A stretch of DNA of 64,000 bases from Flagellimonas pacifica. Lineage in GTDB: Bacteria; Bacteroidota; Bacteroidia; Flavobacteriales; Flavobacteriaceae. Position numbers and translations under genes: made by a program. Below the pieces are notes generated by a model. That model searched no databases, had not been told where the DNA came from, and saw only the letters and a program-made list of their open reading frames with translations. The stretch is taken from contig NZ_OBEH01000001.1 of NCBI RefSeq assembly GCF_900215465.1, forward strand, positions 744,001 to 808,000, given 5' to 3'. Numbering within the stretch: the stretch's first letter is position 1; every line of letters starts with the position of its first letter. This document shows, in pieces, positions 8,825 through 16,930 of the stretch.

Positions 8825-11800
8825 TTGGAAGGTTACAATAATATTTTAAGAAAACTCAACGAGTTTACAAGAAGGTATTACATCAAACAATTGATCAAGG
8901 GCGGTTTGTTGTTTTTGTCTTTGGGACTGTTGTTTTTTTTGGCGATTATGTCATTGGAATATATGCTCTGGCTAAACCAGAATTGGCGCTTGTTTCTGTT
9001 CTTAATTTTCTTATTGGTTGAGTTGGCCTTGTTGTATAGGTTTATTTTAATTCCCATATTTTATCTTTTCAAGGTAAAAAAGGGACTAACAAACAAAGAG
9101 GCTGCGAGATTGATAGGCAAGCATTTTCCTAACATTGATGACAAGCTTTTCAATTTATTGGAACTGTCTGAAAATAAAGAAAGATCCGAGCTGTTGTTGG
9201 CCAGTATTGAACAAAAGAGTCAAAACCTGAATAGTTTTTCTTTTGCCAAAGCGGTCAATCTAAAAGAAAGTATTGGCTATGCAAAATACGCTGTTGTTCC
9301 TGTTTTAATAATTGCAATTATATGGATTTCGGGAAATATAGCCTCTTTTTTTAGTTCGTATATCCGTGTAGTGAATTATGATGTTGCATATGAACAACCG
9401 GCTCCGTTTGTATTTAGGGTTTTGAATGATAAGCTAGAGGTGTTAGATAACGAACCCTTGACCATTCAAGTGGAAACCATTGGTGATGTTATGCCTGAAG
9501 ATGTGTTTATGGTAATTGATGGTGAGCAATTGTTGCTTCAGAAGAAAGGAAACCATTTCATACATACTTTTGAGTCACCAGTTAGTGAGAAGAATTTTCA
9601 CCTTACTGCAAATGGCTGGGATTCCCGGGATTACAGTATTAAGAGTTTTAGCACACCTTCCTTGGTCGATTTCAGAATGAGTTTGGCTTACCCAAGATAT
9701 ACGGACCGTGTTTCTGAAGTTGTTACAGGAACGGGTAATGCTATAGTTCCCGAAGGAACAAAAGTTACTTGGGAGATTGAAGGAAAAAATGTTGATGCTA
9801 TTAAAATGACTTTAAGGGATACTATAATTTCCTTTACTGGAATGGGGGATAGCTTTAAGGCCGAGAAGAACATCTACAATGATTTTCCTTATGAGTTGAG
9901 CACATCGAATACCAATGTAAGTGACTTTGAACGGTTAGGTTATCAGTTAGATGTTGTAAAGGATGCTTATCCTGTTGTCCAAGTGGAACAAATTTTGGAC
10001 TCGATTAATCCCAATCAATCTTTTTTCTCTGGGCAAACATCGGACGATTATAAGGTGAATTCAATTCGCGTTGTTTGCTACTCGTCAGATGACAGGAAAA
10101 GTGTTCAAAGACTTGTTTTGGAATCACCAAGGTCCAATGTACATCAGTTTTATTATACATTTCCTTCTGGATTTGAACTGGAGGATGGAAAGAATTATAA
10201 ATTGTTTTTTGAAGTTGTTGATAATGATGGACTTAGAAATGGAAAGGTTACTAAAAGTAAAGTTTTTGATGCTTCCCTATTGAACAATAACCAACTGAAA
10301 AACAATGAATTAGAGTTCCAGAACAAGGTCTTGAATAATCTTGATAAATCCTTGGAGAAGTACAGGGAACAACAAGAAACACTTTCTAAGATCAATGACA
10401 AGCAAAAGGAAGAGAATAGCTTAAATTTTGATGATAAGAATGAGATAAAGGACTTTTTACGCAAGCAGGAGGAACAGGAAGAGTTGATGAAAAAATTTAG
10501 TAGGCAACTTAAAGAAAGCTTGGATAAGGATGAGGGCTCTGATGAAATGAAGAAAATGCTCCAAGAACGATTGGAAAGACAAGAATTGGAAGCTAGAAAG
10601 AACAAGAAGCTACTGGAAGAATTGAACAAGCTTTCGGAAAAAATCAATAAAGAAGAGCTGAAAAAGAAACTTGAAGAGTTGGGCAAGAAGCAAAGTTCTG
10701 GCGCCAGAAATTTGGAACAAATTTTGGAGCTCACCAAACGTTATTATGTTACCGAAAAAATGACACAGCTTTCCAAAGAATTGGAAAAACTTTCCGAAAG
10801 ACAGGAGATGCTTTCAAAGATGAAGTTCGATAATATACTTCAGAAAGAAGAGAACAAGAAGTTTGAGGAGTTGTCCAAGGAGCTCGACACACTTAGGAAG
10901 GATAACGATGAGCTTAAAAAACCGTTGGATTTGGATGTTGCTCCGAGAGATCAGGAATCTGTGAAAAAGGACCAGCAAGATGCACTTGAGGAAATTAATA
11001 AGCATAAAGGTAATGAAGAGTCATCTGAAAGTGACGAGAAACAAAAGTTAGAAAATAAAGTTTCTCAAAAACAGAAGTCTGCATCGCAAAAAATGAAAGA
11101 GATGAGTACTGCCATGCAACAAAGTGCCATGAGCGGAGGGGGTTCATCAGACACTGAAGATGCTGAAATGTTACGGCAGATTTTGGACAATCTGGTCACT
11201 TTTTCTTTTAAGCAGGAAAACTTGTTTGGGAGTGTTGAAAATGCGGATGCTGACGTTTCCCAATTTTCTAAAACGGTTAGAGATCAAAGGGAATTGAGAA
11301 GGTTGTTTGAGCATGTTGATGATAGCTTATTTGCCCTTTCATTGCGGAGGGTTGAATTATCTGAATTTGTGAATGAGCAAATCACTGAGGTATACTATAA
11401 CATTGATAAATCTTTAGAAAGTATTGCGGATAACCAGATTTTTCAGGGAGCATCTTACCAGCAATATGTTATAAGTGCTACGAATGCTTTAGCGGATTTT
11501 CTTGCCAATGTATTGGACAATATGCAACAAAGTATGAAACCAGGTCAGGGCAGCGGACAAGGCGGTCAAGACTTTCAACTTCCGGACATCATACAGGGGC
11601 AAGAAGGAATAGGAGAAAAGATGAACGGTTCTGGACAAAATAACAAAGGTAAATCTGGTGAAAAAGGAAAAGAGGGTCAGGGCAAAGATGGAGAACCTGA
11701 AAATGGGAGCAAAGGAGAAGGTGCTAAAACTGGAAATAGTGGAGGTGAAGAACAAGAAAAAGGTCAAGGTAACGAAGGGGGTAATAAGGGAGAGGGTGGT

Positions 11801-12235
11801 CAAGGAGGAACCAACGAGATGGGCTTAAGTGAGATATATGAAATCTATAAAGAGCAGCAATATTTAAGACAACAATTGGAAAAACAACTACAGGATATGA
11901 TTGATAATGCTGATAGAAACTTGGCTAAAAAGTTGATTAAGCAAATGGAGAGCTTTGAAAATGATTTATTGGAAAATGGAATCACACAGCAAACAAGGAA
12001 CAAGGTAAATACAATCCAACATCAATTATTGAAACTTAAAAATGCTTCATTAAAACAAGGCAAACAAAAGGAGAGGGAAAGCAGTACTAATCTTAATAGA
12101 TTTTCTAATCCAATTATTACAAAACCTGAGGTCCTTAAGGAGCGCAAGAACAACATTGAAATATTAAATAGACAAGCATTACCTTTGCGGCAAAATTACG
12201 GTAAGAAGGTAAAGGTCTATTTTAAAAATGATTGA
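8825..12235 (+). CDS. DUF4175-like giant membrane-anchored coiled-coil protein
   Basis: 1136 aa from a TTG start; no in-frame ATG exists before residue ~41. The TTG gives the N-terminus typical of the family (MEGYNNILRKLNEF), so I accept it. Three membrane helices lie near residues 27-45, 55-78 and 150-172. A beta-rich extracytoplasmic region follows to about residue 490 (Ig-like, GTKVTWEIEGKN). Then comes a long Lys/Glu/Leu coiled coil (about 500-740) with many EEL/KKLEEL heptads. Residues ~900-1010 are a low-complexity Gly/Lys/Glu/Gln tract, and a helical C-terminal tail closes the protein. Function is unknown. Its fixed position before ybeY and mnmG in flavobacteria (known to me as a common gene order) suggests co-transcription, and its last codons overlap ybeY by 8 nt. 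Periplasmic exposure of the coiled coil is inferred. Confidence 0.82.
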   Translation: MEGYNNILRKLNEFTRRYYIKQLIKGGLLFLSLGLLFFLAIMSLEYMLWLNQNWRLFLFLIFLLVELALLYRFILIPIFYLFKVKKGLTNKEAARLIGKHFPNIDDKLFNLLELSENKERSELLLASIEQKSQNLNSFSFAKAVNLKESIGYAKYAVVPVLIIAIIWISGNIASFFSSYIRVVNYDVAYEQPAPFVFRVLNDKLEVLDNEPLTIQVETIGDVMPEDVFMVIDGEQLLLQKKGNHFIHTFESPVSEKNFHLTANGWDSRDYSIKSFSTPSLVDFRMSLAYPRYTDRVSEVVTGTGNAIVPEGTKVTWEIEGKNVDAIKMTLRDTIISFTGMGDSFKAEKNIYNDFPYELSTSNTNVSDFERLGYQLDVVKDAYPVVQVEQILDSINPNQSFFSGQTSDDYKVNSIRVVCYSSDDRKSVQRLVLESPRSNVHQFYYTFPSGFELEDGKNYKLFFEVVDNDGLRNGKVTKSKVFDASLLNNNQLKNNELEFQNKVLNNLDKSLEKYREQQETLSKINDKQKEENSLNFDDKNEIKDFLRKQEEQEELMKKFSRQLKESLDKDEGSDEMKKMLQERLERQELEARKNKKLLEELNKLSEKINKEELKKKLEELGKKQSSGARNLEQILELTKRYYVTEKMTQLSKELEKLSERQEMLSKMKFDNILQKEENKKFEELSKELDTLRKDNDELKKPLDLDVAPRDQESVKKDQQDALEEINKHKGNEESSESDEKQKLENKVSQKQKSASQKMKEMSTAMQQSAMSGGGSSDTEDAEMLRQILDNLVTFSFKQENLFGSVENADADVSQFSKTVRDQRELRRLFEHVDDSLFALSLRRVELSEFVNEQITEVYYNIDKSLESIADNQIFQGASYQQYVISATNALADFLANVLDNMQQSMKPGQGSGQGGQDFQLPDIIQGQEGIGEKMNGSGQNNKGKSGEKGKEGQGKDGEPENGSKGEGAKTGNSGGEEQEKGQGNEGGNKGEGGQGGTNEMGLSEIYEIYKEQQYLRQQLEKQLQDMIDNADRNLAKKLIKQMESFENDLLENGITQQTRNKVNTIQHQLLKLKNASLKQGKQKERESSTNLNRFSNPIITKPEVLKERKNNIEILNRQALPLRQNYGKKVKVYFKND

Positions 12236-12647
12236 TTTCCATTTCAAGTTGGAGTTTGGTTTGAAGGATGAAACGAAATATTCCGATTGGATAACTAGGG
12301 TTATTGTTTCTGAGGGTTTTGGAATTGGACAAGTTGACTATATATTTTGCTCTGATGATTATCTGTTGAACATCAATCAGCAGTATTTAAATCACGACAC
12401 CTTTACCGATATTATCACCTTTGATTACTCTAGTGGAAGTTGTATTTCGGGAGATGTTTTTATCTCAGCTGATAGGGTTAAGGAGAACGCTAAGACCTAC
12501 AACGTTGGTTTTGAAGAAGAGCTTTTGCGTGTGATGAGTCATGGCGTTTTACACCTAATGGGTTACGGAGACAAGATGGATGAGGAGCGGGAGTTGATGC
12601 GTAAAAAGGAAGATGAAAAGATAAAATTGTTCCACGTGGAACCATAG
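12228..12647 (+). CDS. ybeY: Endoribonuclease YbeY (rRNA maturation)
   Basis: 139 aa. A zinc-dependent endoribonuclease involved in 16S rRNA 3'-end maturation and ribosome quality control. The signature is MSHGVLHLMGYGDKMDEE. The first two zinc histidines (HGVLH) are present. The position of the third family histidine (HGxLHLxGYDH) is Asp here, as I recall for Bacteroidota homologues. The start overlaps the DUF4175 stop by 8 nt, implying translational coupling, and mnmG begins 3 nt after the stop. The last codons (LFHVEP) are encoded by a parS-like palindrome, so the C-terminal residues seem dictated by that site. Confidence 0.93.
   Translation: MIDFHFKLEFGLKDETKYSDWITRVIVSEGFGIGQVDYIFCSDDYLLNINQQYLNHDTFTDIITFDYSSGSCISGDVFISADRVKENAKTYNVGFEEELLRVMSHGVLHLMGYGDKMDEERELMRKKEDEKIKLFHVEP
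12628..12643. promoter_or_regulatory. parS: parS-like centromere site 1 (TGTTCCACGTGGAACC)
   Basis: Matches the ParB-binding consensus TGTTNCACGTGNAACA at 15 of 16 positions. It is the same 16-mer I know as a Pseudomonas parS variant. It lies inside the 3' end of ybeY, just before mnmG. Confidence 0.85.
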
Positions 12648-12649
12648 TT

Positions 12650-14518
12650 ATGTTTGAAAAGGAGTATGATGTTATAGTTGTTGGCGGAGGTCATGCAGGG
12701 GCCGAGGCGACTGCCGCGGCTGCTAATATGGGGTCAAAGACTTTGTTGGTCACCATGAATTTGCAGACTATTGGACAGATGTCCTGCAATCCTGCTATGG
12801 GTGGAATTGCAAAAGGGCAAATCGTTAGGGAAATAGATGCACTTGGAGGCTATAGCGGAATCATTACAGACAAGTCTGCAATCCAGTTTAAGATGTTGAA
12901 TAAATCCAAAGGCCCAGCCATGTGGAGCCCAAGGGCACAAAACGACAGAATGCGTTTTGCAGAGGAGTGGAGAATTGCATTGGAGAGCACTCCAAAAGCG
13001 GATTTTTATCAGGAGATGGTTTCCGGTTTGCTTGTTGAAAAGGACAAGGTAGTTGGGGTGAGGACCTCACTTGGAATTGATATTAGAGCCAAAGCAGTTG
13101 TGCTTACCAATGGCACTTTTCTAAATGGACTTATTCATATTGGTGAGAAACAATTTGGTGGTGGAAGAGCTGGTGAAAAAGCAGCAACCGGAATTACAGA
13201 GCAGTTGGTTGATTTTGGTTTTGATAGCGGTAGAATGAAAACTGGAACTCCGCCACGAGTAGACGGAAGATCGTTGGATTACTCAAAAATGATTCCACAG
13301 CCAGGGGATGAAAATCCAGACAAGTTTTCCTATTTGAAGACTCCAATTTTGGATAAGCAGCGTGAGTGTCACATGACCCATACAAGTGCTTTGGTTCATG
13401 ATCTGTTACGTGAGGGCTTTGATCGCTCACCAATGTTCAATGGCAGAATCCAAAGTATTGGCCCTCGTTATTGCCCATCTATAGAGGACAAAATCAACCG
13501 CTTTGCGGAGAAGGATTCCCATCAAATTTTTGTGGAGCCTGAGGGGTGGCATACGGTTGAAGTTTATGTGAATGGATTCTCTACTTCTCTTCCGGAGGAT
13601 GTACAGTATAAAGCGTTGAAATCCGTCAAAGGGTTTGAGAACGTTAAATTCTTTAGACCGGGATATGCCATCGAGTACGATTATTTTCCACCCACACAAT
13701 TAAAGCACACCTTGGAAACTAAGTTGATAAACAATCTTTATTTCGCAGGTCAAATAAATGGGACAACAGGATATGAGGAGGCTGCTTCCCAAGGGCTGAT
13801 GGCCGGAATCAATGCGCATTTAAAAATCAATGAAAAGGAATCTTTTATCCTAAAACGGGATGAGGCATATATAGGTGTTCTCATTGATGATTTGATTACA
13901 AAAGGAACCGAGGAACCCTATCGTATGTTTACCTCTAGAGCTGAGTATAGAACATTGCTTCGTCAGGATAATGCAGATTTGAGGTTGACTCCAAAAAGTT
14001 TTAAACTTGGTTTAGCGACCAAGGAGCGCATGAAGTTCATGGAAGAGAAACAGGAGAAGTCGGATAAGTTTGTGGAGTTTTTTAGAAAAACAAGCTTTGT
14101 TCCTGACGAAATAAACCCCATTTTGGAATCCGTTTCTTCATCAATGGTTAAGCAATCTGATAAACTTTTTAAAGTGTTTTCTAGACCAAAGGTGACTATG
14201 GATCACATGTTGAGTTTAAAGTCGGTGTCGGAATTTGTAAAGGAAAATGAGTTTAATACAGAAGTTTTGGAGCAAACGGAAATACAAGTGAAGTATTCAG
14301 GCTACATTGAAAAAGAAAAGAACAATGCAGATAAGCTTCACAGACTTGAAAATGTAAAGATTCCTGAAAACTTTGACTACTCCAAGCTTAAATCACTTTC
14401 TTATGAGGCAAGAGAGAAGTTGGAAACGATACGTCCGGTTACAATTTCACAAGCTTCGCGAATTAGTGGTGTATCTCCTTCAGATGTTAGCGTACTTCTT
14501 GTTTTTTTAGGACGCTAG
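12650..14518 (+). CDS. mnmG: tRNA uridine-5-carboxymethylaminomethyl(34) synthesis enzyme MnmG (GidA)
   Basis: 622 aa, the usual length. An FAD- and NADH-dependent partner of MnmE that modifies wobble U34 in several tRNAs. Signatures: N-terminal FAD fold DVIVVGGGHAGAEAT; SCNPAMGGIAKGQIVREIDALGG; the second family motif around RMKTGTPPRVDGRS; and NLYFAGQINGTTGYEEAA. The C-terminal GidA-associated helical domain ends in ISGVSPSDVSVLLVFLGR. It is preceded by ybeY (3-nt gap), flanked on both sides by parS-like palindromes, and followed by a lipoprotein/methyltransferase pair. The gidA region is commonly near the replication origin in bacteria. mnmE is not in this window. Confidence 0.97.
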   Translation: MFEKEYDVIVVGGGHAGAEATAAAANMGSKTLLVTMNLQTIGQMSCNPAMGGIAKGQIVREIDALGGYSGIITDKSAIQFKMLNKSKGPAMWSPRAQNDRMRFAEEWRIALESTPKADFYQEMVSGLLVEKDKVVGVRTSLGIDIRAKAVVLTNGTFLNGLIHIGEKQFGGGRAGEKAATGITEQLVDFGFDSGRMKTGTPPRVDGRSLDYSKMIPQPGDENPDKFSYLKTPILDKQRECHMTHTSALVHDLLREGFDRSPMFNGRIQSIGPRYCPSIEDKINRFAEKDSHQIFVEPEGWHTVEVYVNGFSTSLPEDVQYKALKSVKGFENVKFFRPGYAIEYDYFPPTQLKHTLETKLINNLYFAGQINGTTGYEEAASQGLMAGINAHLKINEKESFILKRDEAYIGVLIDDLITKGTEEPYRMFTSRAEYRTLLRQDNADLRLTPKSFKLGLATKERMKFMEEKQEKSDKFVEFFRKTSFVPDEINPILESVSSSMVKQSDKLFKVFSRPKVTMDHMLSLKSVSEFVKENEFNTEVLEQTEIQVKYSGYIEKEKNNADKLHRLENVKIPENFDYSKLKSLSYEAREKLETIRPVTISQASRISGVSPSDVSVLLVFLGR

Positions 14519-14526
14519 GTATTTTT

Positions 14527-14542
14527 TGTTCCACGTGGAACA
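14527..14542. promoter_or_regulatory. parS: parS centromere site 2 (TGTTCCACGTGGAACA)
   Basis: A perfect 16-bp palindrome and a 16/16 match to TGTTNCACGTGNAACA, located 8 nt after the mnmG stop in the intergenic gap. This is the best site of the four. Confidence 0.9.
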
Positions 14543-14611
14543 TTTTAAGATAATCTACTTGATTTGTTGTGGCTTGGTTTTTGATTCATAAAATCAATCA
14601 AACCAAAACTA

Positions 14612-15157
14612 ATGAAACGCAATCTACTCCTGCTTGTTTCTGCCATATTTATATATTCATGTATTCCACTTAGAATAGCTCCAAACATAAAAGACTATAA
14701 AGTGTCAAAAGGTAAAAGGTTTAAAAGAGGCCTACCTAGAAAGAGCATGTTTATTTTTGAAGATCCCAAGGACGCAAATGAGTTCTATCATTATGTGAAT
14801 ACCAAATTTCAATTAGAAGATTATTATGTGGATGTTGACGTGCCTTTTGAAGTGAAAGGAGATAAATTTTATTTTTCCTTTTATGAAGTGGAGATACCAA
14901 CAAAGACCATCAATTTAATTCCGTTGATGATTGATGGCATTCTTGATCAGGCTGCGGAGATGGGTCCAATTCTTGAGGACACATATGAGTTAAGAGTTGG
15001 AAATTGGTATATAGCCATAGAAGTTTTTAGCGATTCAGAGAAAGATTGTTTACATGAAGATTCCATTTTTAGACCGAAGCTTTTAACGTATCTTTCGCAA
15101 CTCAAAAAAGAGTATTTGAATACGGTCAATTACAATGAAGTTGTTTTTAAAAACTAA
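14612..15157 (+). CDS. Conserved hypothetical lipoprotein downstream of mnmG
   Basis: 181 aa. It starts with a lipoprotein signal (MKRNLLLLVSAIFIYSC, lipid-attachment Cys at residue 17). The mature part is charged and mixed alpha/beta (KSMFIFEDPKDANEFYHYVNTKFQL, VGNWYIAIEVFSDSEKDC) without a motif I can tie to a function. The stop overlaps the following methyltransferase by 23 nt, so the two are probably co-translated. The same lipoprotein-methyltransferase pair after mnmG occurs in other flavobacteria as far as I recall. Probably anchored to the outer or inner membrane. Confidence 0.75.
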   Translation: MKRNLLLLVSAIFIYSCIPLRIAPNIKDYKVSKGKRFKRGLPRKSMFIFEDPKDANEFYHYVNTKFQLEDYYVDVDVPFEVKGDKFYFSFYEVEIPTKTINLIPLMIDGILDQAAEMGPILEDTYELRVGNWYIAIEVFSDSEKDCLHEDSIFRPKLLTYLSQLKKEYLNTVNYNEVVFKN

Positions 15158-15965
15158 AGACTTTTCAGTTTCAAAAGAAAACTTTGAATTGCTGTTTGAT
15201 ACTGAGTTGGAGATGCTGGTAACCCATCCCAAACCGGATGATCTTGCTTCATACTATGAGAGCCAAGAGTACATTTCGCATACGGATTCCAAGGCCTCTC
15301 TAACAGATAGATTATACCAGTGGATAAAGCGATATAGTATCAAGAAGAAGATTCAACTGATTGATAATCAGTCAGTTAATCCAGAAAAATTGCTTGATTT
15401 TGGTGCTGGAACTGGAGATTTTTTGGCGCAATCTAAATCTAAGGGATTCAAAGTCAGTGGGATAGAGCCAAATGAGAAAGCCAGAGCCTATGCTGCAAAA
15501 AAGGGAGTTCCCTTATTCAAGGATTCAACAGAAATACAGAATGAAATTTTTGATGTGATTACGCTTTGGCATGTATTGGAGCATCTACCTAATTTGGATA
15601 GTCAAGTTAAAGAGCTGAACAGTTTGCTGGATTTAAATGGCACCTTGATTGTTGCGGTGCCCAATTACAAATCGTTTGATGCAAAACATTACGGAGCACA
15701 TTGGGCCGCTTATGATGTACCTCGACATTTATGGCATTTTTCCAAAACATCCATTATTCGACTTTTTGATAAACACAACATGGAAGTGGTTTCTATAAAG
15801 CCGATGATTTTTGATGCATTTTACGTTTCACTGCTTTCAGAAAAATATAAAGGCAACATGCTATATTTAAGCAATGCATTTTTTGTTGGGTTATGGTCAA
15901 ATTTCCGGGCATACTTTTCAAAGGAGTATTCGTCTCTTATTTATATCATTAAAAAGAAAAACTAG
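15135..15965 (+). CDS. Class I SAM-dependent methyltransferase
   Basis: 276 aa. Rossmann-type SAM methyltransferase: motif I LLDFGAGTGDFLAQ near residue 80, the motif II acidic region GIEPNEKARAYA, and the FDVITLWHVLEHLPNLD block typical of the Methyltransf_23 group. Near residue 185 is YDVPRHLWHFSKTSI, characteristic of this small-molecule/quinone- or sugar-type subgroup. The substrate is unknown. The gene overlaps the upstream lipoprotein gene by 23 nt and belongs to the mnmG transcription unit or follows it directly. Confidence 0.85.
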   Translation: MKLFLKTKDFSVSKENFELLFDTELEMLVTHPKPDDLASYYESQEYISHTDSKASLTDRLYQWIKRYSIKKKIQLIDNQSVNPEKLLDFGAGTGDFLAQSKSKGFKVSGIEPNEKARAYAAKKGVPLFKDSTEIQNEIFDVITLWHVLEHLPNLDSQVKELNSLLDLNGTLIVAVPNYKSFDAKHYGAHWAAYDVPRHLWHFSKTSIIRLFDKHNMEVVSIKPMIFDAFYVSLLSEKYKGNMLYLSNAFFVGLWSNFRAYFSKEYSSLIYIIKKKN

Positions 15966-16175
15966 GCTTTTCTAAGCACTTTGTGGGCGTTTCTACATCA
16001 GTTCTTTGGAATCACCTTGTTTAACAAAGAAAAGAGCTCTAATGGGACTGTCTGCAATCCAATAAAATAAATATATTTTATCTTTTTTTGGCTAACCATA
16101 GGTGTTTCCTATTTATAAACAACTGACCTTTTTGGATTCCATGCCAGATAATGTTAGTCATTAAAAAAGCTTTTC

Positions 16176-16183
16176 TATTTTTG
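16176..16183 (+). promoter_or_regulatory. Candidate -7 box upstream of the OmpH/Skp-like gene (TATTTTTG)
   Basis: An exact TAnnTTTG match. If used, it gives a leader of about 115 nt that contains the large inverted repeat at 16216-16262. No convincing -33 element seen. Confidence 0.4.
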
Positions 16184-16215
16184 CGCATCTTTAAACTAGA
16201 GAAATGAAATCGATA

Positions 16216-16262
16216 TAATTAAAATAATCATTAACCAATATGGACAATGATTATTTTAATTA
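16216..16262. repeat. Perfect 17-bp inverted repeat in the gap 15966-16306
   Basis: Arms at 16216-16232 (TAATTAAAATAATCATT) and 16246-16262 are exact reverse complements, with a 13-nt loop. It is AT-rich with no T-tail, so it is unlike a standard terminator. It lies between a candidate promoter and the OmpH-like start, so it may fold in the 5' leader or bind a dimeric regulator. The rest of the 341-bp gap holds nothing I recognise. Confidence 0.6.
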
Positions 16263-16306
16263 TCAAAGATTACATGTGACCAATAAAAAACAATAAAAAT
16301 AAACAC

Positions 16307-16816
16307 ATGAAAAAAGGTATAGTATTATTTATAGTTGCTTTAACGGTAGTGGCTTGTCAACAAAACAAGATTGGGTACGTAGACAATGTGAAGTTGATGG
16401 ATGGCTACCAAGAAAAAATTGATGTAGAAGCCAAGTTCAAAACCAAAGTTGAGGCATTGACCAAAAAGAGGGACAGTATTTCCCAAGCATTTCAATTAGA
16501 GCTTCAGGCCTTTCAGGCGAAAGCTCAAAAAATGTCTCAGAAAAACGCGCAGGAAGAATACGGTCTGTTGCAACAAAAAGGGCAATTTGTTGGTCAACAG
16601 TTACAACAAGAAGAGCAACAATTACAGCAACAAAGCCAAACTGAAATGGATTCTTTGGTGAGTAAGGTTAAAAGTGAAATAAAAGGTTACGGAGCTGCAA
16701 ACGGTTACACCTATATTTTAGGTGGAGGCGATGGCGGAGCTGTGCTTTATGGGGAGGACGCGAACAATCTTACTGAAGGCGTGCTTAAGATACTAAACGA
16801 CAAATACAAAAAATAG
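16307..16816 (+). CDS. OmpH/Skp-family periplasmic chaperone-like lipoprotein
   Basis: 169 aa. The short signal ends in a lipobox (TVVAC, Cys at residue 17). The domain opens with IGYVDNVKLMDGYQEKIDVE, as in OmpH/Skp proteins. A long Gln/Lys/Glu-rich coiled-coil hairpin follows (about residues 40-120), and then a closing strand segment (GYTYILGGGDGGAVLYGEDANNLT). Skp-type trimers hold unfolded outer-membrane proteins in the periplasm. Here the lipid anchor is the difference from classical soluble Skp. Monocistronic, with a strong terminator after it. Confidence 0.85.
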   Translation: MKKGIVLFIVALTVVACQQNKIGYVDNVKLMDGYQEKIDVEAKFKTKVEALTKKRDSISQAFQLELQAFQAKAQKMSQKNAQEEYGLLQQKGQFVGQQLQQEEQQLQQQSQTEMDSLVSKVKSEIKGYGAANGYTYILGGGDGGAVLYGEDANNLTEGVLKILNDKYKK

Positions 16817-16838
16817 ATCTTACGATGCTATAAAACTG

Positions 16839-16868
16839 AAAGGCCCATTCTTTAGAATGGGCCTTTTT
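16839..16868 (+). terminator. Rho-independent terminator after the OmpH-like gene
   Basis: Perfect stem: AAAGGCCCATTC pairs with GAATGGGCCTTT around a TTTA loop, followed by further Ts. It begins 22 nt after the stop codon. Confidence 0.9.
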
Positions 16869-16930
16869 CATTCATATTTTCCAATAAAACCCTAATTCCA
16901 ATTTAGATTCCAACTCAATTTTGTAGTTTC

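Noticed and set aside
10195..10737. Long Ser/Phe-rich frame opposite the DUF4175 coiled coil
   Set aside because: It is the antisense of Lys/Glu-rich codons; low-complexity composition and no start context.
11520..11815. Gly/Lys/Glu-rich stretch looking like a repeat array
   Set aside because: Irregular low-complexity coding sequence inside DUF4175 without fixed repeat units; not CRISPR or a tandem repeat.
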